DNA from: Chromera velia
Lineage: Eukaryota > Sar > Chromeraceae
DNA: 12,348 nucleotides
Direction: 5' to 3'
Assembly: GCA_018398765.1 (NCBI GenBank)
Contig: JAHBMJ010002557.1
Coordinates: 1 to 12,348 of the forward strand
In this document: piece by piece, positions 1 to 7,175 of the stretch
How positions within the stretch are numbered: position 1 is the stretch's first letter
Layout of the letters: the number at the start of each line of letters is the position of its first letter
Notes under the pieces: generated by a model
Seen by the model: only the letters and a program-made list of their open reading frames with translations
The model's database searches: none
Told to the model about the DNA's origin: nothing
Made by a program: the position numbers and the translations under genes

Positions 1-9
1 TCTCTCTCT

Positions 10-54
<45 letters not shown>

Positions 55-85
55 TGTGTGTGTGTGTGTTCGTGTTTGTGTGAGA
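1..85. repeat. Compound (TC)n/(TG)n microsatellite
   Basis: The window opens with a short TC run that passes into a long, slightly interrupted TG dinucleotide tract, with a TATG break near 47-50 and TTCG/TTTG breaks near 69-77. It lies just upstream of a pyrimidine-rich 3' splice site at 131-132, so it is probably inside an intron of the plus-strand gene that follows. Short reading frames through it give only Cys-Val repeats and are not credible proteins. Confidence 0.95.
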
Positions 86-132
86 GAAATAGATAGAGCT
101 TTTTTCATCATTGTGATTTGTTCAATTTGCAG

Positions 133-867
133 GAGGAGGAAGAGGGACGAGGCACAAGGGTGCTACCCCCGTATCCCTCCACGAGCTTCAGAGATTCACA
201 GACACAGAGGGAGAAGGAGGAGAGGACGGGAAGGAGGAGGTGGCGAGAGAGGGGCACACAAGCAGGGACGGGGAAGGGCAGAGCACAGAGGAAGCGGCGC
301 CTGAAGGAGGGTGCCTCTATGCGCACACATGTCGTTGCGGTGATGTGATCTTCATTGAGGAAGAAGAATTGAGAAAGGTCAGTCGATCCGTCGTTCGATG
401 TCTGCAGCTGCACTCAGCACAAGTGGCACGAACGCTCTAGAAGCAGAGCCAAAAAAAAAGAGGAAATGAGTTGAGCAAGAAACAGAAAGGGTAGAAAAAG
501 GGGTGTGGATCAGATGAGAGGGGGAGGGGCTTCCTTCCTTTCTGGTGGGATTTGTCATCTGAAAACAAAGAAAGAGAGACGTGGGGAGAAGTGTGTCAGA
601 AGGTTTTTGAGTTGTTTTTTCCATTCCGTTAGAGAATGTCTTTTTCTCGCGTCATGTCCTCTAGTGTGTTCTGCCTGTGCTCATTCCTGTTTGCAGGGGG
701 AAACTCTGTACTCCTGCGAAAGTTGCAGTCTCTCTATCGAGGTTATCCTTCCCGCGTTCTCCCTTGAGAGCGCACCTTGCAGTAACTCGGGGGACGGTTG
801 TATCGGCGCAAACGGAGAAAAAGAGAGACGAGAAAGCTCTAGTCAAGCGACGTCTTCGTATGGATGA
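133..867 (+). CDS. 3' end of a CSL (DPH-type) zinc-finger protein, probably DPH4/DNAJC24-like
   Basis: Two exons are visible: 133-377 and 697-867 (stop TGA at 865-867). The 319-bp intron has donor AAG|GTCAGT and acceptor TTTGCAG. Exon 133 follows an acceptor (TTTGCAG) and enters in phase 1, so the gene begins outside the window. The visible 137 residues hold an acidic, Gly/Glu-rich linker, then Cys-Arg-Cys-Gly (codons 330-341), an EEEEL stretch, and across the intron Cys-Glu-Ser-Cys-Ser (codons 715-729) followed by a hydrophobic IEVIL strand. The CxCG...CxxCS arrangement is the metal site of the CSL zinc finger, which binds iron or zinc in DPH3 and in the J-protein DPH4. Both act in the first step of diphthamide synthesis on elongation factor 2 in the cytosol. 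DPH3 is tiny with the finger at its start, so the long preceding linker favours DPH4/DNAJC24. The J domain would lie to the left and is not seen. A tail of about 40 polar residues follows the finger. The domain is fairly secure; the DPH4 assignment is inference. Confidence 0.75.
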
Positions 868-1253
868 GAAACTATACGTCAATGCATCTGCTGTTGTTTC
901 GCAGGAAGGAAATCAATGTGCGAATAGAATAGTGTCTATCGAACGAATGTTCAGCATTTCTTGACGTCTAATTGCTTTTGAAACAAGCAATCAGGCTTCT
1001 TTGCCGCTTGGCAAATCTAATTTTATTCCTCCGTTTATCTCTCTGACTAACGGTACTGTAGGGCTGTGTCCTCCCTTCTTCCTTTCCATTCCTTTTGTCC
1101 TGAGTGGGGGTCGGGAAAGAGAAGCTCATTTGAGTACTGTTCAAAACATCAAACGACACACATGCAACAGCGAGGCTGCTCATAGTACATCTGCACAAGT
1201 GCAGTCGGGTTTCCTCGCTCATACCCTTCTCCGCCTTCTTTCGCTCAATTGTT

Positions 1254-1317
1254 TTCCATTTCCTTTTTGCGCTCGCGCTTTTTCTTTCCCTCTTCCTTTC
1301 TTTCTTTCTTTCTTTTC

Positions 1318-1368
<51 letters not shown>

Positions 1369-1515
1369 CGCTCGCTCGCTCGCTCGCTCGCTCGTCTCTC
1401 TTTCTTTCTTTCTTTCTTTCTTTCTTGTCTTCCATTTCTTTTTTGCCCTCACGCTTTCTTTCCCTTGCTTCCTTTCTTTCTTCTTCTTCTTCTTCTTCTT
1501 CTTCTTCTTCGTTTT
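1254..1515. repeat. Composite pyrimidine repeat block with a duplicated 51-bp unit
   Basis: From left to right: a (TTTC)n-rich unit; a pure (CT)n run at about 1325-1365; (CGCT)n at about 1365-1394; (TTTC)n at about 1398-1426; a second copy of the first unit; then (TTC)n at about 1479-1510. The two unit copies, 1254-1304 and 1430-1480, share TTCCATTTC, a TTTTTGC core and an ending CTTCCTTTCTTTC. They differ by a few substitutions and a small offset. One strand is almost wholly pyrimidine over the whole block. Confidence 0.9.
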
Positions 1516-1789
1516 CGCCTTTTCCCTCCTTCTTTTCTCCCTCCGAGCCGTCCTCCCCATTTTTCTTCCTCGTTTTTTGCTGCTTCCGTCTCTCCGTCTC
1601 TCTCTGCCTTTTCCTGCTTGTAACTTCAATTGTAAATTCACTAAAATTCATTTGTAAATTCACGTACTCAGTTTGGCAGGGTCCGGCAGGGACGGAGATT
1701 TGACTTTCACTCTTGAGCTTCAAAACTGTCTAAGAAGAAGAGACGGTTCTGCAAGTGTTTAATTGATTGATTGAAGTGTTGAAAGCTTT

Positions 1790-2260
1790 AAAGGGCTCTT
1801 TTGTGTCTGCTGAGAGGCGGCCCAGACTGGGCGATAAACTTATGTATTATTACTTATATAATGTAAAATACATAAAGCCCTAGTATAAATTGTTAACCCT
1901 AGTATAAAGCATGGTATTCTAGATAGTTTCTACTATATTTAGGGAAAAATTGTTCTATATCTAGCTAGTTGTACGTATACGGCTTTGAACATATGCATGA
2001 AACAATAACGTTTTTAAATTGTCAGTGTTTTCAATTAAAAAACAAGCATTTAAAGTAATTTAAAGAAGAATTAATTGCTAGATTGATTGATTAATTAGTT
2101 CTGCGCTATAGCCCTTCCGGGCCTTCCCGCTATGTTTATGTGTTGCACTGTTGCAAGAAATAAAACTTTTTAAAACGGTATAAAGGTTCTCATAACATTG
2201 TAAAATTGTAACTGTGTACAAAAACATTAATTAGGTAAAACACTATATTAAACTTATGTG
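1790..2260. other. AT-rich block within the convergent spacer
   Basis: The base composition drops sharply to A/T, with tracts such as TATAATGTAAAATA and TTTAAAGTAATTTAAAG. A 12-base direct repeat, CCCTAGTATAAA, occurs near 1877 and 1897. Two GC-rich inverted repeats sit at its flanks or inside it: GCCCAG-A-CTGGGC at 1820-1832 and GCCC-TTCC-GGGC near 2111-2122. Each is preceded by an ATTGATTGATT run and followed by a TTATGT-type sequence. No gene is seen. Confidence 0.7.
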
Positions 2261-2372
2261 ACGTTATGTCATTGTGAATTTGGAGACAGTGGAGACTGCA
2301 TCAATCTAGGTTTCGATCTGTTTGCGATAGGTTTGTGCTATGCGAGGTGTTCTCCCGAGGTCCCTCACACTA

Positions 2373-3753
2373 TTACGACTTTGACCCACCCTCTAGCGTC
2401 TCCTGCCGTGCTGCTGCAACGAAGTCACCTCCGATACAAGGTGTGAACTCCATTGAGAGCGTCAGGCATGCCGTTTCGTAACTTCCCACAGGAGCACCAT
2501 CCCGGAATTCGTCAGCTGAAGCCTCGCCTCGCACGGCCGCGACACGCCGAGCCCGGTCCTGGCGTAAGAGAGCCAGCACGTCAGGGGGCTCTCGCCTTTG
2601 CAACTGAGAAAAGTCAACCCCTTCGAAAAAAGGATGATGCATGACCTCTGCCATGCCATCAGGGCCGTTGCCCAGCCGCTCCGAAGGTTCCATTGACAGA
2701 AGACGTTCTATCAGATCAATTGCGTCCTCCGGAAGGTCTGCAGGTACCCGCAGGTCTCTCTGCACAGTCGCTTCGAAACTTTCTGCTTCCGTTTTCCGTT
2801 TGAAGGGAGAGCTGCCGGTCAGCATCTGAAAAACAATACAACCAAGAGCCCAACAGTCGATGCCAAACCCTGCCGTTTCTCTCCCCAACACACTTTCTGG
2901 GGCAAGATAGTAGGTAGTACCGCACAATGCAGGCCGTTGATCAGGTTTGGCAGAGGCTGAGGGAGTAGCGTTTGAGGGTGGACCGGGTTGTGCTGGGATT
3001 TGGGGCGCATCCGTTCGTTTCTCGGCATTGACCGAGGTAACAGTTTTTGTAACCGGTGCGTTGGAATCAAGAGCGGAGTTGTCCTCGGTATCAGGCTGCA
3101 GGAAAGGAATTAGCAAGAACGGGAGGAAGGAACATTAACCGCTTAAGGAGACGGATTGACTCATGTCCTGACGAGAATTTGCTTACCGGTTGACCTCCAC
3201 TGGGTGACGGCTCTTGCGCACAAACCGGAAGACATCCGTCGGGGGCTCCAGCACTGCGAGTCTCAACAAGCGTCGCGCACTCAAAGTCGATGAGCCTCAA
3301 ATGACCGTCATTGGCGATCAAGATGTTTTCTGGTTTGAGGTCCCTGTGAAGAACCTTCTTTGACTGGAGCTGGTGGAGCGCACTGACAAGCTCGGCAGCA
3401 TAAAAACGAGCCGCTTCTAAGGGAATATACCCGTAACGCTTGATGTGGTCCCCCAAATCACCCCGAAGAGCAGGCTCTAAGAGAAAGTAAAGGAACTTGT
3501 CGTCTTGAAAAGTAGCATGTAGACGGATCACATTGGGATGTCTGAGCTCACTGAGAATCTTCCTTTCACGCATTACACACTCTCCCTTTCCGGCTTCAAG
3601 AATTTGCTTTTTTTCCAGAATTTTGAGAGCGTACTCCTCATGCGTCGACACATCCCTGACATGAAAGACTTTTCCCAGTGCACCCCTACCAAGGAGACTC
3701 CCGAACTCGAAGTCTCCTCTACAAGGTCGCCGTCGTTGACCTTGCATCGTCAT
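2373..3753 (-). CDS. AGC-family, PDK1-like serine/threonine protein kinase with altered activation motifs
   Basis: Two exons on the minus strand, 3753-3187 and 3095-2373, are joined in phase 0 across a 91-bp intron (GTAAGC...CTGCAG), giving 429 residues. An in-frame TGA upstream of the ATG at 3753 supports this start. The kinase core is nearly complete: glycine loop GRGALG (22-27), Lys44 in YALKIL, likely helix-C Glu63, HRDLKPEN (136-143), APE (254-256), and the F-lobe stretch DCWALGC (269-275). The WALGC segment and HPFFEGVDF near the C-lobe end resemble PDK1, the kinase that phosphorylates activation loops of other AGC kinases. Three oddities stand out. DFG is DFE (156-158). The activation-loop motif is ALCGTTYYLAPE, with Ala245 where PKA and PDK1 carry the phosphorylated Thr or Ser. 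About 90 residues separate DFE from the GT motif, far more than usual, and the intron falls in that insert. No PH domain follows; the last 75 residues are not recognisable. The gene is divergent from the PP2C-like gene at 4531. It is surely a kinase fold; the PDK1 subfamily is likely; full activity is uncertain. Confidence 0.9.
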
Positions 3754-4530
3754 TTGCTCTTCTTGCGAGGTGGACCTTCAACAGCTCAGGCGAATAAACT
3801 GGGGGACATAAGACCCACCAAACTGGATCGCTGTTCTGTAGTCAGACCATGTCAGCAGACCTTCCACATCGTGTGATGGATTGCGATGGCAAATCTGTTA
3901 GCTTTTCTGCATTGCCCCTGGCATGCCCTGGCGATGGTCCAATCCGTCATGCATAAAAATTTGACTCAGTGTCACGTGCGTGCCCCGGCCGCGCCCCCCC
4001 CCAAACGCAAAAGCCGAAATTTTGCACAGAAAAAGAATGACAAAACACAAAGTTTGTGTACTTCGCCACTGCTCGGTTGCATAGTGCGTACGTCAGCGCG
4101 CAATGCGCGCCCTCTTCGTGTATTCTCATGTATCGATACACACATTAATTCAAATGGTATTCATGCATGCGCATGTATTCATAGATCGTCAGTTAATTGC
4201 ATGCATGCGAATCACAGTCGGCTTCTCCTTGAATCTGTTTGTAACACAGTCCCAGGAGACGTTTATGCACAATTTAAGTGCATGATCACCAGTCATACAC
4301 AAATAAGTGTGTCTTTGCTCATCGAAACTTTGGGAGACGCCTTGCATGCTCCTTCTTTGTTGCACTAATTTGACTGAAACAAAAGCTCATCAGCATGAAA
4401 AACTTTTCACTTGTTTGTGGTGCACTCTTGTGTGTGCATCTTTCCACTGCACCTCGGGAAGCCGCCTCGGTGCAGACCGGGCTCAAAAGAGGATTGCAGA
4501 CCGATCAAGATACCCGCTCAGTCGGGGACC
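3754..4530. promoter_or_regulatory. Divergent spacer, probable shared promoter region of the kinase and PP2C-like genes
   Basis: The 777-bp gap separates two genes transcribed away from each other, so both 5' regions must lie here. It contains four TGCATGC motif starts: 4164-4170, an overlapping pair at 4198-4208, and 4343-4349. It also has a run of eight or nine C near 3995-4003. TGCATGC is a known overrepresented promoter motif in apicomplexans, bound by an ApiAP2 factor in Plasmodium; its role here is inference. No clear TATA box can be picked. A 160-residue open frame at 3886-4368 has no recognisable motif and is not annotated as a gene. Confidence 0.5.
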
Positions 4531-5727
4531 ATGCACCCCCCCCCAACAGCAGAAGCACTTCTGGAACAGAGCCAGATCCCCAAATCAAAACAGTTCTTTG
4601 ATGTGAAGAAGATGCTTTCTTCTGGCTTTGCTTATGAGAGAAGACCCAGAAAAGACAACAACCGAGGGTTGGTCGTCCACCCCGCAAGGCGCATTCTCGA
4701 GAACGGAGTTGTCGAAGAGCTTGATTGGTCGCTTTTCGGAGTTTTTGAAGGCCATGGGGACGGTCATGGTCATTCGGGAACAGAAATTGCGGCTCTAGCC
4801 AAACACTTCGTACTTGAAAATATGGTCCCCTTCTTTATCCAAAAACAGAAGGAAGCTCAGATCAATTCGAAAAATTTTGACCTCACCCTCTCCGATATGT
4901 TTTCACTTGAAGAAATGACAAGGACCATGATCTCGCTGTTCATAGACATGAAAGCCTTCATTGAAAGAAAAGCCAGAAGCACAGTCGAGAGTGCTGGGTG
5001 CACTGTCAGTCTCGTCCTCGTCTCTTCCCATAAAATGTTCGCAATCAATTTGGGAGACAGCGGGAGCGTCGGCTACAGCTACAAATCGGGAAAAACCCTC
5101 GTCTCCCAACCGCTCACCCCTCGCCACACGCCGAAAGAGGAAAAGAAGTACAACTTAGCAAGGATTGAGGCCAGTGATAAATGCCAGATCGAGGAGCACA
5201 CGCAGTACGGAAATTCGTACGGCACGTACAACAGGTTTTTGAACAAGAACGGGCAGTATGAGAATAGAAGGTGGAGGGATGAAAGCATTTACCGCATCTA
5301 CAGAAACACAGAGAGTGCGTTTGACAAAAGGCTGGGGACACACAATCGCAGGGGAGTGCGAAACTCCGCAGATGGAATCAGGGTGACTAGAACACTGGGC
5401 GACCTTGACTACGACCCTTGCTTGATTCGCACCCCTGTTGTGACAGAGATAGACCTGAGAGACCAGAGTTTCGCTCCTCCCCTGATCCTTTTGGGCTCTA
5501 GTGGTCTCTTTGAGCTCCGTCAGGGGGCCACAGATACAGCGGAGATCATTTTGGATGGCATTTCTAAGGGGGTGGTGGGGGGAAATTCAAGTATGGAGCA
5601 GAGGAATGATCTGGTGGAAAAGGGCTTGACAGAGGGATGCCTGAGGTGGTGGAAGTGCCGTGAGATGGTCAAGAAGGGCGACTGGCATGAAGGCACGTTT
5701 GTCATCGGCCTTTTCTTCAACTGGTAA
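4531..5727 (+). CDS. PP2C (PPM)-fold protein with degenerate metal site, likely pseudophosphatase
   Basis: A single exon of 398 codons ends with TAA at 5725-5727. ATG at 4531 has A at -3. PP2C enzymes are Mn/Mg-dependent Ser/Thr phosphatases, and the fold's landmarks appear in order: RRPRKDNNRG (38-46, with Asp42), FGVFEGHG (69-76), AGCTVSLVLV (155-164), INLGDSGSV (172-180), RVTRTLGD (284-291), ILLGSSGLFE (319-328) and EGTFVIGLFF (387-396). Three conserved metal-binding Asp positions are changed: DGHG is EGHG (Glu73), SDGLWD is SSGLFE (Ser324), and the terminal DN pair is EG (Glu387-Gly388). Asp291 of the GD motif remains. The EGHG is followed at once by DGHGH, perhaps matching the PxGH of plant-type PP2Cs, or a small duplication. 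Between GDS and VTR sits a long Tyr/Asn-rich insert (about 205-280). Loss of metal ligands suggests weak or no catalysis and a binding or scaffold role. A nine-C run at 4536-4544 just after the start leaves the N-terminus uncertain; an overlapping frame from ATG 4395 reads as a secretion signal. The PP2C fold is secure; inactivity is inference. Confidence 0.87.
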   Translation: MHPPPTAEALLEQSQIPKSKQFFDVKKMLSSGFAYERRPRKDNNRGLVVHPARRILENGVVEELDWSLFGVFEGHGDGHGHSGTEIAALAKHFVLENMVPFFIQKQKEAQINSKNFDLTLSDMFSLEEMTRTMISLFIDMKAFIERKARSTVESAGCTVSLVLVSSHKMFAINLGDSGSVGYSYKSGKTLVSQPLTPRHTPKEEKKYNLARIEASDKCQIEEHTQYGNSYGTYNRFLNKNGQYENRRWRDESIYRIYRNTESAFDKRLGTHNRRGVRNSADGIRVTRTLGDLDYDPCLIRTPVVTEIDLRDQSFAPPLILLGSSGLFELRQGATDTAEIILDGISKGVVGGNSSMEQRNDLVEKGLTEGCLRWWKCREMVKKGDWHEGTFVIGLFFNW

Positions 5728-5740
5728 TCTGATTCAGAAT

Positions 5741-5766
5741 CAGTCAGTCAGTCAGTCAGTCAGTCA
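5741..5766. repeat. (CAGT)n microsatellite
   Basis: At least six tandem copies of CAGT start about 14 bases after the stop codon of the PP2C-like gene, so the tract is probably in its 3' untranslated region. A pure (GA)n run of about nine units follows at 5856-5873. Confidence 0.95.
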
Positions 5767-6309
5767 GGGGAGAGAGGCATGCAGGTGGCAATCAAGTCGC
5801 ACATACGAGCCTGGATCGATCCTCCACGCAATCGGAAAAGCAAGCAAAGAAAGCAAGAGAGAGAGAGAGAGAGCAAGAATTTCAAGCTCAGACTTACAAG
5901 AAGTCGGAGTCGACCGGACAGTATGCACTTTTTTTGTGTGGATCGAATAGACGGATGATCAGACAGACCGAGCTACTGCTCGATGACATGAACGATCGGT
6001 CCAGGTACGGGTCGATCCAGAAAGAAGATCAAAGGCCAGGCTCGATCGATCGATCAACCGTCGAGCAAGGAAAGAAAAGAACGAACATTCAGAGACAGGA
6101 GAAAGCAATAGATGGAAGGCCTTCAGATAGGCAGGTTCATAAAAGGTGAAAAGTGGATGTAAACCAGCGGCCAAGAAAGACCGAAAGTAATCTTTCGATA
6201 TGAGGGCACCACATGTCTGAATACACCCAAAAATACTGTAACGTCATGGGGGGGGGACAACCATATGCCTGAAGGCTGAAGATGAAGAGGACGTACATTC
6301 ATATGGAGT

Positions 6310-6960
6310 GCCAACAGTTAATTGAATTGAATTTATTCTTTTTATTATTGTCTGCATGTTGTGACTTAAACCTTTGTATAGGAGAGAGCCAGGGAAAGAG
6401 ACAGTAATAGTACATATTCCTCGGATTTAGCCGGGACTCTTTTGTTTTTATCTAGATCTTTATATGTAGGAAAAAAAAAAATATATATCTTTATGCATGA
6501 ATAAAATATTTTGTTACAAAAATCAAAAATATATTTAAATCTAGAATGATTGAACTGTATATAGATTGTTAACGGCGACTCAACGACATGATACTGCACT
6601 GGCCTTCATCTACTAGCAGAAACAAACAGACCGGCAGGTCCGGCACAAGAAAGTTGAAGTTGAACGTAGCCTCAAGGTTGTATGCTAGGTTGTATGATCG
6701 CCTCTTAGACTTCATATTCACTTTGTGATCGATCGACACCATAAGAAAAAACATTTTTAATTCATTTTAATTTATTTGTAAGTTCATCATTTAAATCTCT
6801 TGAAATTCATTGTTTGAATATCTATAAGTTTTTAAATAACCAAACTTATAAACTAATTGAATAATTGTTATTTGAATTCACTTAAATCCATTGATCGATT
6901 CATCTACTTTATCTATTCAAGTTAAAATAGTAACCTAGATAGTAACGCATTCATAGCAGC
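6310..6960. other. AT-rich island in the second convergent spacer
   Basis: The segment is mostly A and T, with words like TTTAAATCT, AATTGAATAATTG and TTATTTGTAAGTTCA. The last resembles TTCATTTGTAAATTCA at about 1645-1660 in the other convergent spacer. It contains AATAAA-type strings on both strands (for example AATAAAATA near 6499), which could serve as polyadenylation signals for the two converging genes. No open frame here looks like a protein. Confidence 0.6.
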
Positions 6961-7175
6961 CTCTGAGGAGTGACGTCTAGAGAGACGTGCAACTGTGTAT
7001 GTGTGTGCTGATGTCCAGGACATGTTAGAGGACATGTCAGTGCTGCCAGTGCAATTGCACAGAATCACCAAACAATCAGCTCGGGTCTTGCTAACAAGAG
7101 GTGTTGTCCGACTAGACACACCAAAAACATGTGTTTCTGCCATGTGCAACTTTGAAAATTCAAATTCATGTTGCA

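Larger units (their letters stand above)
868..2372. other. Convergent intergenic spacer, no credible gene
   Basis: This 1.5-kb spacer separates two genes that point toward each other. It contains the 3' flank of the CSL-finger gene, a long polypyrimidine block (about 1250-1620) and an AT-rich block (about 1790-2260). Long open frames across 968-1723 on both strands exist only because simple repeats lack stop codons. I found no protein motif, convincing RNA gene or transposase in it. Confidence 0.8.
5728..7175. other. Second convergent intergenic spacer, no credible gene
   Basis: This 1.4-kb region lies between the 3' ends of the PP2C-like and MYND genes. The first part (5728-6300) holds a (CAGT)n tract, a (GA)n tract and many GATC/CGATCGATC strings. 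The second part (about 6310-6960) is strongly AT-rich, with runs such as AAAAAAAAAAATATATAT and repeated AATTCA/TTTAAAT words. The short open frames show no domain, and no tRNA or rRNA is recognisable. Confidence 0.75.

Noticed and set aside
968-1723. Long open frames of 140-251 residues on both strands
   Set aside because: They are translations of CT/TTC/TTTC repeats (Lys/Arg/Glu- or Ser/Phe/Leu-rich) with no domain and no codon-like pattern; repeats simply lack stops.
3886-4368. 160-residue plus-strand frame in the divergent spacer
   Set aside because: No recognisable motif, composition like the surrounding non-coding DNA, and it fills the space where both neighbouring promoters must lie.
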